DNA of 64,000 nt from Gammaproteobacteria bacterium (GCA_016200485.1 JACQEP010000025.1:1-64000), one strand, 5' to 3'; shown: positions 27,827 to 35,592, counted from the stretch's first letter. A program made the numbers and translations. The notes: generated by a model not told the origin, from the sequence alone.

Positions 27827-28259
27827 GCTCCGGTCAGTGCGCATATCCCGATGATGTATACTTCGAGGACGATGCCTGCACCTGCACAATTTAGTTCCGG
27901 TCAGTGCGCATATCCCGATGATGTATACTCGTGACAGTCACGGCAGCAAGAGAAAGCGAGTTCCGGTCAGTGCGCATATCCCGATGATGTATACTTCCGG
28001 TAAAGAACGCTCGCAGGAAGAACTGGTTCCGGTCAGTGCGCATATCCCGATGATGTATACTACAAACTCACACTGGCATCGGCTAGCATGAGTTCCGGTC
28101 AGTGCGCATATCCCGATGATGTATACTGCGGAATGTCGTGAGTCAAAATCAACTTGAGTTCCGGTCAGTGCGCATATCCCGATGATGTATACTTTTTAGA
28201 TACCTATGTCGCCGCCCTTGAAGGTTCCGGTCAGTGCGCATATCCCGATGATGTATACT
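27827..28259 (+). CRISPR. type II-C CRISPR array, 7 repeats and 6 spacers
   Basis: Seven 36-bp repeats start at 27827, 27894, 27960, 28026, 28092, 28158 and 28224. The repeat begins GTTCCGGTCAGTGCG and ends GATGATGTATACT. Spacers are 30 bp except the first, 31 bp. Repeats 2-7 are identical; repeat 1 has C for T at its second base. Each repeat ends in TATACT, a good -10 box. The strand is set by this box, by the terminator at 28271, and by the tracrRNA match to the repeat. In type II-C loci the degenerate repeat lies at the 5' end of the transcript, as here. New spacers are then expected near repeat 7, beside cas2. Confidence 0.97.
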
Positions 28260-28270
28260 ACGAATGGCAT

Positions 28271-28298
28271 AACCCACTGAATTGTCAGTGGGTTTTTG
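28271..28298 (+). terminator. rho-independent terminator of the CRISPR array
   Basis: AACCCACTGA (28271-28280) and TCAGTGGGTT (28285-28294) flank ATTG, with a T-run up to 28297. The run follows the hairpin only on the + strand, which supports rightward transcription of the array. Confidence 0.85.
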
Positions 28299-28330
28299 TC
28301 TTATCAGGCTTGAAAAATGGGCGTCCATAT

Positions 28331-28660
28331 TCAGAACAAGTTAAATTGATCCGGTGATTTTTTGGCGGCTTGCTTGGCCTTGCCACAGTAAGAAATGATT
28401 CGTTCGTATTGTTTATCGGTAAAGATGAGAATATTGACCTTCCCTCCCTCTGGCAAGGCCTGTTCCACCCGTTTGCAGAAAGTGTCTATCTGCGCCTGGC
28501 TGGTACAGAAACGCATATAAACCGAGAACTGCGCCATTTCGAATCCCATATCCAGCAGTGTATTGCGAAAATCGGTGGCTGCCTTGCGCTCACTCCTTTC
28601 CACTACAGGCAGATCGAACATTACCGTAACCCACATTAGTCGATACCCGCTAAGCATCAC
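28331..28660 (-). CDS. cas2: CRISPR-associated endonuclease Cas2
   Basis: A 109-residue Cas2 with ferredoxin-like fold. The catalytic-position Asp is in VTVMFDLPV (Asp16), and the order KAATDFRNTLLDMGFEMAQFSVYMRFC is typical of type II Cas2. It joins Cas1 to insert new spacers. It is the last gene of the leftward cas9-cas1-cas2 operon, three bases after cas1, and 71 bases from the array. The start could also be the ATG eight codons in (MWVTVMFDLP). Confidence 0.96.
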   Translation of the reverse strand: MMLSGYRLMWVTVMFDLPVVERSERKAATDFRNTLLDMGFEMAQFSVYMRFCTSQAQIDTFCKRVEQALPEGGKVNILIFTDKQYERIISYCGKAKQAAKKSPDQFNLF

Positions 28661-28663
28661 GCT

Positions 28664-29593
28664 TCAGTCATCAGACAGACTTGCCGCCATGGAGAGCGGA
28701 AGCCCTGGCAAGGGGAGATCGAGCTTGTCCCGATCGCCAAGGTAAACCTGAGCCAGAGACACAGCCAGGCGCTGCATACAGACCATGACGGGCGTGGCGC
28801 CTGAACTGGTTTGCATGTCATCGTAGAGAGTACGCACCAAAGAGCGTTTGGTATCTGACGTGACATTAACCTCTCCTGTTCGTTGCAAATGCCACACATG
28901 CAGGTCCATAACGGGGCGGAATGGCTCCATCAGATCATCAACTAACCGCATCGGATTGCCTTCATTGGAGTGATGCAGCCCCAGCGTAGGATGAAGCCCC
29001 GCTGCAATGACGGCACGTGCGGTAGCAGCACGCAGCACTGTGTAGCCGTAATTAAGCAAGCTGTTAAGCCCTCCTCCATTCTGATCGCGCCGAAAATCGT
29101 CGCCAAACAGTAGCCCCCAATAACGGCGAGCCCCCTGAGCCTCCAGATTATCTGGATCGCCAGAGCGTACCTTAGCTGTCAGCGCCGCCAATGGAGCAAC
29201 GGGTGCCCCCGCTGCTTCGAGGGCAGCAGCCTGTTGTTGCAGCTTGCTGCGCACCACCTCTGCCCACAGCCGTTTGTGGGTGGGGCGCGATGCTGCAATC
29301 TGCGCATCGAAACGTTTGGCTTGCTGAAAATTACCGTCCACCGGCCACAACATGCCGATGGCATTGTGATTGGCCGCACACAGCACAAACGGTGCACCAC
29401 GCTCAGCCAATGCCACCAGCAGGTTGTTGGTGTAACTCAAGCCATGCGCATTGACGATGACAGCCGCAATATCATCCAGCGGCACCTGCCCCAGCTCTTT
29501 ACGCTCCCCCTCCGTATCCTGTACAACCATAAAACCACGGGAAACAAACAGGTGCCGCCGGTCATCGGCCACTTCAACGATGCGGCCTATCAT
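28664..29593 (-). CDS. cas1: CRISPR-associated integrase Cas1
   Basis: A 309-residue spacer integrase of the type II group. The metal-binding residues are present: Glu151 in NLEAQGARRYWG, His207/His208 in GLHHSNEGNP and Asp220/Glu223 in DDLMEPFRP. Length is normal. It lies five bases after cas9 and three before cas2, so the three are surely co-transcribed. No csn2 or cas4 gene is present, which places the locus in subtype II-C. Confidence 0.97.
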   Translation of the reverse strand: MIGRIVEVADDRRHLFVSRGFMVVQDTEGERKELGQVPLDDIAAVIVNAHGLSYTNNLLVALAERGAPFVLCAANHNAIGMLWPVDGNFQQAKRFDAQIAASRPTHKRLWAEVVRSKLQQQAAALEAAGAPVAPLAALTAKVRSGDPDNLEAQGARRYWGLLFGDDFRRDQNGGGLNSLLNYGYTVLRAATARAVIAAGLHPTLGLHHSNEGNPMRLVDDLMEPFRPVMDLHVWHLQRTGEVNVTSDTKRSLVRTLYDDMQTSSGATPVMVCMQRLAVSLAQVYLGDRDKLDLPLPGLPLSMAASLSDD

Positions 29594-29598
29594 GGTGA

Positions 29599-32500
29599 TT
29601 ACCCTTTGAAGCCTGGATCACGCAGGTCGCCTATAGGTGACAATGTAATCTTACGGGCCCTACCTGCTTTCAGATCAGACACCCCAATTTGGGACAATAC
29701 AAACTCATCATTCAAGGCAATTCTTTCCACCGTACTAATCTGATCGACTGTTTTTCCCTCTTTTTTGATCAGATTTCTGGCCTTCCTTCTCTCATCATAT
29801 CGCTTGCTAACATTGGCCTCGCTCAGCTCTGTAAATGTCGCACCACCTTCTACGCTCATCTTCACAACAGATAAGAGGCGATTCTTGATGCCTTTATAAT
29901 CCATGCGAATTACATCACCAGGCATAAGCTTCATAATCAAGCTTCCTGGCTTGCTTGATAATTTTGTGTTGATCATTTTGTGAAGAACGTGTGCTTGATA
30001 AACTTTCCCATAACCAAACTCTCGTGCAAACTGATATGCCTTGAAGACTGGAATCGTTTCCATCACCCATTCTCCTGCATCGTCCTCTATGATCTCCAGG
30101 CAATAATTTCCATCCGGCGCATAGCCCTTATATGGTCTAGGACCGCCATCTACTGAGGTTCCATGTCTCGCCATCTGATTCAGTGAATAAACTGGAACAA
30201 CATACTCAATCGTTCTAGTTTTTCCACCCTCATCTCTCTTCTTCTGAATTACCGAACCATCTGGCCTTATGCCATAAGCCGTATCTTTAAACATGGAGCC
30301 TTCAAAACCATGATCCGGTTTATGACTAACAACAATATTGTTCAGCGCCCGCTCTACATGCTCGCGGTAATTAACCCACGGCAGTGGCATCTCCTCAACC
30401 AACCGGTCAAGCTGTCTTTCCCGCGCACTGGCACTGGCCTTGGCAAAGCGCTGCAACAACCCTTGATCGGTAATACCAATCACGGCGGCATCGAGCGCAT
30501 GGTGGCGATGGTCATTACGGTTCTTTATCTCGGAGCCTGACAGCAGTTGATTGAGGCCAAACTTGCCGCGCAGCAATGCCGTCATACGGCCAGGAATGGC
30601 ACGCACACTGTTGGGCGGGCAAATCAGCGATAGATACTCCTTGGCAATACGCGACAAATAGGCGGTATCGTTCAGCGACCTGGCAAGAAAATCTTTATCT
30701 TCTTTGAGCCAGCGCTGGTAACCATCGGGCGCAAAACGCTTGGCTTTTTCCTTGGGCATGAGTGCTGCACGCTGAAGGATGGCGACATAGTCATACTCGC
30801 TGTTATCGGCAAATGCCTCATAGGGCGCGCGATTACCTTTGTCGCGGTTGGCTCGACGTAACGACACCGTTTTGTTGTTCATACTGTCATCCAGTGTTTT
30901 GGAGAAGGGCAGAATATGCTCGATCTCTACATCATTGGATAACAACCGCTCAATACTGATCTGCTCACCTGTATAGGGGCATTGCCGGTCAGCAATGTTA
31001 TTAATATTGAGCTCTCTCCAGAGCTGCATTTTTTGCGATAGTTCACGGCGCTTGGCCTTATCGAGATTGTCAGGAGTCAGCCCCAGCACCACACATGCTT
31101 CGGCGACATGCTTGTTATTGAGGTCTTGTCGCTCCTTTTGTTCACGCTGTATTTCCTGCTTTCTTTCATGGCCAAGCTTAAGATCACGCGCCACCTCCAC
31201 AATAATTTCGCTGGGATGGCCATAACGCTTGATGAGAGTATTTACCACCTTACGCAGCTCGTTCAGGCCAATATGCACCGTAGGGTTGGCGATCTTGCCA
31301 TAACGCTCTTCATCATTACGCGGGTTGTCCTTAGCGAAAGCGACATGGCGAAGTAATGGAATGCCGTAATAGGGCAGAGACTCCATGATCTCGCCAGTTT
31401 GCTGCGCATGTGAAAGTTCACTGTGGCTATCAAACCCTGCCCGCGTAACTGCTCCTGAGTAAACAACCACATCATTGACCAGCTCTGGTAGTATCCGAGC
31501 CAGGGCTGCACGACTCAAACTGCCATAGCCTTCTGGCAGACCGACACTGGCAATGCGTTCTGCCGTTGGCTCATCCACGCCGGTATTATCCTGTAACCAC
31601 GCCACCAGCGCAGATTCGCTGGCTTCATTCAGCAACTTTTCCACTATATTGTCTTGCAGTTCAGGAACAAAGCCATGCCACCGATCGCCGAAGGTCATCT
31701 CTTTTGAAAGCATTACCGAGGTAACATTACCCTTCAAGCGATCACGCTTAATGTCCTCAAGATTAAATTTGGTAGTTCCCGGTAATTTCAGCTTCTTAAG
31801 CATCGCCGTAAATCTCACTTCACTCTGATGTTCAAGAAGATCAATGATCTGATTTCGCTGCTCAAGCGTTAACTCCTGTTCCCGCAGGTCAGAAGTTAGG
31901 TATCGCAGGTTATTGACCTCCTGATAAATGCGGAAGCGTTGTGTACTTGGCAGGGCCTGCGGCGCGCGCTCCTCATTAGGCAACAGCGTACAGCGTCCTG
32001 GTTTGATCGGCTTGAGTGGACGCTGATGCAGCAATATATCTTTGAATTCATCACGGGCTGCATCATTGAACAGCAATGGATTCAAGCTATTCTGTTTGGC
32101 CCATAGCATATCGAATTCATGCTCGATCATAGCTCGGTTAGCATAAAAATCGTAAGCCTTGTCCTTCTGGGTTTTGCCGCGCAAACGTGCCCGCACACTT
32201 AGGCGCGCCTCATGGCGTTTTGCTAGCCATTCGCCCAGGGTCTGACAGTTTTCCTGTTCCAGTTTGGTGTACAAATCCTTGATAGCCTTTTTGAGTGCGC
32301 CACTGTCGTTGTCTTTCTTGTCTGTCTTACGGTTACTTAAAAACCCACGCCGCTGGTTGATGTGAAACAAGGCACGGGCGAATTCGGGGCCGCTCAGGGA
32401 TTCGTACAATCCCTTTTTGCGCAAGGCATAGGGATCGAGCTTCACCAGCTCTCGACGTTGACCATCATCCTTCGGAAAAAAACCAAGCTTAATCAGCGAT

Positions 32501-32739
32501 GCCATCATGCGTTCTTTGCGTTTCAACAGCCGGTCGCGGCGGCGGCGCATCTGGCGGGCATTGCGGCGGGTGACGGCAAGAGAGCTGCCATCTTTGGGAT
32601 TCCGCCCATCGGAGAAGATGCGAACCCCCATCCTGATAACGGCAATGGGTTCATCGTTGGCATTCAATCGAATCAGACACCAGCCGATTGACGTTGACCC
32701 CATATCCAGAGCCAACCGGTATCGCATTTTCGGTAGCAT
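29599..32739 (-). CDS. cas9: type II-C CRISPR RNA-guided nuclease Cas9
   Basis: A 1046-residue Cas9, in the small type II-C size range. RuvC-I LALDMGSTSIGW carries Asp12; the Arg-rich bridge helix is at about 57-78 (RRNARQMRRRRDRLLKRKER); RuvC-II is EIIVEVARDLK with Glu515; the HNH domain has EIEHILPFSK with His608 plus Asn631; RuvC-III HHALDAAVIG has His747 and Asp750. All nuclease residues are therefore intact. WED and PAM-interacting regions follow from about residue 790. Start: GGGAGGGGAAGT immediately precedes the ATG. By hand count, DNA for residues beyond about 800 has near 43% G+C against about 53% just before. The PAM cannot be read from sequence. Confidence 0.97.
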   Translation of the reverse strand: MLPKMRYRLALDMGSTSIGWCLIRLNANDEPIAVIRMGVRIFSDGRNPKDGSSLAVTRRNARQMRRRRDRLLKRKERMMASLIKLGFFPKDDGQRRELVKLDPYALRKKGLYESLSGPEFARALFHINQRRGFLSNRKTDKKDNDSGALKKAIKDLYTKLEQENCQTLGEWLAKRHEARLSVRARLRGKTQKDKAYDFYANRAMIEHEFDMLWAKQNSLNPLLFNDAARDEFKDILLHQRPLKPIKPGRCTLLPNEERAPQALPSTQRFRIYQEVNNLRYLTSDLREQELTLEQRNQIIDLLEHQSEVRFTAMLKKLKLPGTTKFNLEDIKRDRLKGNVTSVMLSKEMTFGDRWHGFVPELQDNIVEKLLNEASESALVAWLQDNTGVDEPTAERIASVGLPEGYGSLSRAALARILPELVNDVVVYSGAVTRAGFDSHSELSHAQQTGEIMESLPYYGIPLLRHVAFAKDNPRNDEERYGKIANPTVHIGLNELRKVVNTLIKRYGHPSEIIVEVARDLKLGHERKQEIQREQKERQDLNNKHVAEACVVLGLTPDNLDKAKRRELSQKMQLWRELNINNIADRQCPYTGEQISIERLLSNDVEIEHILPFSKTLDDSMNNKTVSLRRANRDKGNRAPYEAFADNSEYDYVAILQRAALMPKEKAKRFAPDGYQRWLKEDKDFLARSLNDTAYLSRIAKEYLSLICPPNSVRAIPGRMTALLRGKFGLNQLLSGSEIKNRNDHRHHALDAAVIGITDQGLLQRFAKASASARERQLDRLVEEMPLPWVNYREHVERALNNIVVSHKPDHGFEGSMFKDTAYGIRPDGSVIQKKRDEGGKTRTIEYVVPVYSLNQMARHGTSVDGGPRPYKGYAPDGNYCLEIIEDDAGEWVMETIPVFKAYQFAREFGYGKVYQAHVLHKMINTKLSSKPGSLIMKLMPGDVIRMDYKGIKNRLLSVVKMSVEGGATFTELSEANVSKRYDERRKARNLIKKEGKTVDQISTVERIALNDEFVLSQIGVSDLKAGRARKITLSPIGDLRDPGFKG

Positions 32740-32752
32740 ACTTCCCCTCCCG

Positions 32753-32782
32753 TTGATTTTTATTGAACCACCACTTTATACT
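32753..32782 (+). promoter_or_regulatory. tracrRNA promoter
   Basis: TTGATT at 32753-32758, an 18-base spacer, and TATACT at 32777-32782. Transcription would start near 32789, just ahead of the anti-repeat. It points away from cas9, whose start is 14 bases to the left. Confidence 0.75.
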
Positions 32783-32788
32783 GGTACC

Positions 32789-32873
32789 CGTTACTACATC
32801 GGGATATGCGCTCTGTCCGCTAACAAGCTGAAAGATGCACCAAATGAAAGGCCGCTATATGCGGCCTTTTTCA
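32789..32873 (+). ncRNA. tracrRNA
   Basis: About 85 bases. The anti-repeat (32793-32822) contains CATCGGGATATGCGC, an exact complement to repeat positions 13-27, then pairs with repeat positions 5-11 across two U-U mismatches. The tail has AAGCTGAAAGATGCACC, which resembles the nexus segment of Neisseria II-C tracrRNA as I recall it, and ends in the terminator AAAGGCCGC-TATAT-GCGGCCTTTTT at 32847-32873. It is on the opposite strand to cas9 and the same strand as the array. Processing would need RNase III, which is not in the window. Confidence 0.9.
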
Positions 32874-32985
32874 TGTTTGGCGATATAAACCTTATAGATA
32901 ATACTTATTGTCGTTGGGTTGGTAAATGTGTATTTTTAAGCAACTTTTCGAATAAACCAAACCCCCAGTGATTATCAATTCCTCG

Positions 32986-33125
32986 TCACAGAATGGTCGT
33001 TCTAACGAGTATCTCCAACATCTCGCACACTTGACTACAGCTTCCCTTAAGACAGTTTTCGATTTCTTCCATGATAACCACTCCACTGCTGTGGTGAACG
33101 GGATAGTATGGCCATCGCCATGCCG
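32986..33125 (-). pseudogene. decayed fragment of an mtnP-like phosphorylase gene
   Basis: Read on the - strand, one frame gives SSGVVIMEEIENCLKGS and ends CEMLEILVRTTIL before a stop, close to the C-terminus of the intact MtnP at 34786 (SGGVITMQDIENCLKGG). A second frame just upstream gives RHGDGHTIP, matching RHGYGHTIP near residue 62 of MtnP. A hand alignment of 90 bases against 34796-34885 gives about 72% identity. The two pieces are in different frames and lack the middle of the protein, so this is a remnant with a large internal deletion. Positions 33126-33224 beyond it show only A+T-rich DNA. Confidence 0.75.
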
Positions 33126-33181
33126 GGGGTGACTACCCCGGCGGGAACACCACAGATAAGCAAGGGTGAAAAAATTCAAAT

Positions 33182-33277
33182 AGTTATTAAAGTCATAACT
33201 GACAACATAATTAAACAAAACTAATTGACTATTAATAAGTTAATATCTATTATTTTTATCATAACTAATTAACTAAC
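33182..33277 (+). promoter_or_regulatory. promoter and operator-like repeats of the HipA-family gene
   Basis: TTGACT at 33225-33230, a 17-base spacer and TATTAT at 33248-33253 form a strong sigma-70 promoter. Repeats surround it: AACTAATTGACTA near 33220 and AACTAATTAACTA near 33262, and the inverted repeat AGTTAT/ATAACT with a 7-base gap at 33182-33200. These could be sites for the protein's own winged-helix domain. No ribosome-binding site precedes the ATG at 33285. Confidence 0.6.
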
Positions 33278-33284
33278 TACCCTC

Positions 33285-34685
33285 ATGAGACCCCAAAACC
33301 AAGCGGCAAGAAATCAATTGACCACGGAATTGCGGCGAAACGCCCCTGTTTCGGCGGCTGATCTGGCCGGTCACCTACGGATCAGCGTACCTACGGTTTT
33401 GCGCATACTGCGGGAACGAGGGGATCAAATCGTCCGCATCGGCACAACAAAGAAAGCGCGCTATGCTTTACGCCGCCCGTTGCGCGGTATCGCACACTCT
33501 ATTCCTGTCTACCGCATTGATATTCAAGGCAAGGGTCATAGCTGTGGAACACTGGAGCTCGTGGAACCCCATGGCTCGGTCATGGATCTGGAGATCATGG
33601 GTTGGCCTGTCGATGTTGAACATAGCAGCGGTTATTGGGATGGCCTGCCCTACCCGTTGTACGACATGCGGCCGCAGGGCTTTCTCGGTAGAAGTTTCGC
33701 GCGTCAGACCTACCGGGATCTTGCGCTTCCTTCCAACCTGAGTGACTGGTCAGACGATGATATTGTGCACGCGCTTAGTCAGCGCGGGTCAGATACTATC
33801 GGCAATTTGATTGTGGGCGATCACGCCTATGAGCGCTGGCTAACAAGTGTTGCCAGTCCTGAAGCCCCCCCACTGCCTGAATCTGGGCTGGCTGAGTGTT
33901 ATGCGGACCTTGCCGTTCGTATCATGAACCTGGGCATTGCCGGATCGAGTGCAGCAGGTGAATTTCCCAAGTTCACGGCCAGCCGCGAACTGCCGGGGGC
34001 GGCGGCACCGCACGTCATCGTTAAATTTTCAGGCACGGAGGATTCAGGTGCGGTCAAACGCTGGTCAGACCTTTTGGTGTGTGAACATATCGCGTTAACA
34101 ACCCTGAGGGAAACTACACGTTTACCTGCCGCTCATAGCAGAATCCTGAACGCGCAAGGGCGCACCTTTCTTGAAGTGGAACGCTTTGACCGTCACGGAA
34201 TGTTTGGCCGCAGCGAAATCGTGACCTTGGCGAGTATCGATGCCGCATTTCTGGGCAGTGCGGAATCGCTCTGGCCAGAATCAATCCGGCGCCTAACCAA
34301 GATTAAGCTGGCCAATCAGCTTCTGGAAAACAAGGTACGTGTGCTGTGGTGGTATGGAAAGCTCATTGCCAATTCCGATATGCACATGGGTAATCTGTCT
34401 TTCACCTTTACACCAGAACCGGGTAAGCAGCCTGAATTAAGGCTGGCGCCCACCTACGATATGTTACCCATGTTCTATGCGCCTCTCGCGGGAGGGGAAG
34501 TTCCTGTGCGCACTTTTGAACCCGTGTTGCCGTTACCGAAGGAACGGGAAGCCTGGTTGATGGCATGTGCAGCAGCGCTACATTTCTGGCAGCAAACGAG
34601 TACCGATACACGCATCAGTGATGCATTCAGAAAAGTTTGTGGTGAGAATTACCAGCGATTAAACAACTTGGTACAGCTGGTTTGA
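33285..34685 (+). CDS. yjjJ: HipA family serine/threonine kinase, YjjJ type
   Basis: A 466-residue HipA-family kinase. Unlike classical HipA it carries its own N-terminal winged helix (residues about 10-55, VSAADLAGHLRISVPTVLRILRERGDQ), then the HipA N-terminal region and the kinase core, with the catalytic loop LIANSDMHMGNLSF and the metal site APTYDMLPMF. E. coli YjjJ has this layout and is toxic when overproduced. No hipB-like antitoxin gene is adjacent; the built-in DNA-binding domain may give self-control. It is next to the CRISPR locus and the mtnP remnant, in an A+T-rich setting, which suggests an accessory insertion. Confidence 0.87.
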   Translation: MRPQNQAARNQLTTELRRNAPVSAADLAGHLRISVPTVLRILRERGDQIVRIGTTKKARYALRRPLRGIAHSIPVYRIDIQGKGHSCGTLELVEPHGSVMDLEIMGWPVDVEHSSGYWDGLPYPLYDMRPQGFLGRSFARQTYRDLALPSNLSDWSDDDIVHALSQRGSDTIGNLIVGDHAYERWLTSVASPEAPPLPESGLAECYADLAVRIMNLGIAGSSAAGEFPKFTASRELPGAAAPHVIVKFSGTEDSGAVKRWSDLLVCEHIALTTLRETTRLPAAHSRILNAQGRTFLEVERFDRHGMFGRSEIVTLASIDAAFLGSAESLWPESIRRLTKIKLANQLLENKVRVLWWYGKLIANSDMHMGNLSFTFTPEPGKQPELRLAPTYDMLPMFYAPLAGGEVPVRTFEPVLPLPKEREAWLMACAAALHFWQQTSTDTRISDAFRKVCGENYQRLNNLVQLV

Positions 34686-34740
34686 TGAACAACCTCCCCG
34701 GGTTACGCCGCTTGCGCGGCTAATCCAGGCTACATTAATC

Positions 34741-34772
34741 CCTCACCCCAACCCTCTCCCTGAGGGAGAGGG
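34741..34772. repeat. CCCTCTCCC-type palindrome, copy 4
   Basis: CCTCACCCCAA leads into CCCTCTCCC-TGA-GGGAGAGGG. It lies between the converging yjjJ and mtnP genes. Confidence 0.7.
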
Positions 34773-34785
34773 AGTTAGTAATTTT

Positions 34786-35553
34786 TTACAGAATCGGTAC
34801 GAGCTTCTCCAACATCGCACGCACTTGGTCCATGCCACCCTTGAGGCAGTTTTCGATATCTTGCATGGTGATTACGCCACCGCTACGGCCTGCGGCCCAA
34901 TTGACGCTGACGGCGCAAGTGGCATACGCCATACCCAGTTCGCGTGCCAGTGCCGCTTCCGGCATGCCGGTCATGCCGACCATCGTACAACCGTCACGCT
35001 CCAGACGATTGATCTCGGCGGTGGTTTCCAGGCGCGGGCCTTGGGTAGCTCCATAGGTTCCGTACTCACAGCAGTCGATCTTGGCTTGTTTGCTGGATTT
35101 GATCATCAGCTGCCGCAAACCTTCATCATAGGGATTGGTGAAATCGACGTGTACGACTTCGTTGAGGCCTTCTTCGAAAAAGGTGTGTTTACGCGACCAG
35201 GTGTAATCGACGATCTGATCAGGAATGGCAATGCGCATCGGCGGCAAGTCTTTATGAATTCCCCCGACAGCGGCGACGGCTACGATACGTTCGACGCCGA
35301 CGTGTTTGAGCGCCCAGATGTTGGCGCGATAGTTGATTTTGTGAGGCGGGATGGTGTGGCCATAGCCGTGACGCGCGAGGAATACCACTTCTTTGCCGCA
35401 CAATACCCCATGCGTGAGCGGCCCGGAGGGTTCGCCATAAGGTGTGTGCACGACTTCACGCTTAACAATTTCCAGATTCTTGAGTGAAGTAAGTCCGGTA
35501 CCGCCGATGATGGCGACGTTGCTCATGTGTGGTTGTTTTTCCATTGTGGACAT
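34786..35553 (-). CDS. mtnP: S-methyl-5'-thioinosine or thioadenosine phosphorylase
   Basis: A 255-residue purine nucleoside phosphorylase of the MTAP/PNP family, which splits the nucleoside left by polyamine synthesis. The phosphate-binding GGTGL and RHGYGHTIPPHKINYRANIWAL segments and the sugar-site VGMTGMPEAALARE are clear. The base-binding loop reads VSVNWAAGRSG: an Asn where true MTAP has Asp, which favours 6-oxopurines, so methylthioinosine is the likelier substrate, as for Pseudomonas PA3004. The start is uncertain: ATG at 35553 has AAGGAG very close, while MSNVAIIGG at 35526 is the family's usual start. hpt lies upstream. Confidence 0.88.
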   Translation of the reverse strand: MSTMEKQPHMSNVAIIGGTGLTSLKNLEIVKREVVHTPYGEPSGPLTHGVLCGKEVVFLARHGYGHTIPPHKINYRANIWALKHVGVERIVAVAAVGGIHKDLPPMRIAIPDQIVDYTWSRKHTFFEEGLNEVVHVDFTNPYDEGLRQLMIKSSKQAKIDCCEYGTYGATQGPRLETTAEINRLERDGCTMVGMTGMPEAALARELGMAYATCAVSVNWAAGRSGGVITMQDIENCLKGGMDQVRAMLEKLVPIL

Positions 35554-35592
35554 TCACTCCTTTGAGTTAGAGGTAAGGATATTATGGTTTAT

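Noticed and set aside
28154-28357. A 67-codon open frame on the + strand in the CRISPR array
   Set aside because: It is made of repeat translations (SGQCAYPDDVY twice) and runs through the array's terminator.
32892-33218. A 108-codon open frame on the - strand between the tracrRNA and yjjJ
   Set aside because: It crosses the mtnP remnant mostly in the wrong frame; the homology is split between two frames, so it is debris, not a gene.
33285-34685. The gene next to the tracrRNA as a new cas accessory gene
   Set aside because: It has its own promoter, faces away from cas9, and is a recognisable HipA-family protein.
32986-34885. The two mtnP 3' ends as attachment sites of an element carrying yjjJ
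   Set aside because: Identity is only about 72%, there is no integrase, and the left copy also includes an N-terminal piece, so it is a deleted gene rather than a crossover site.
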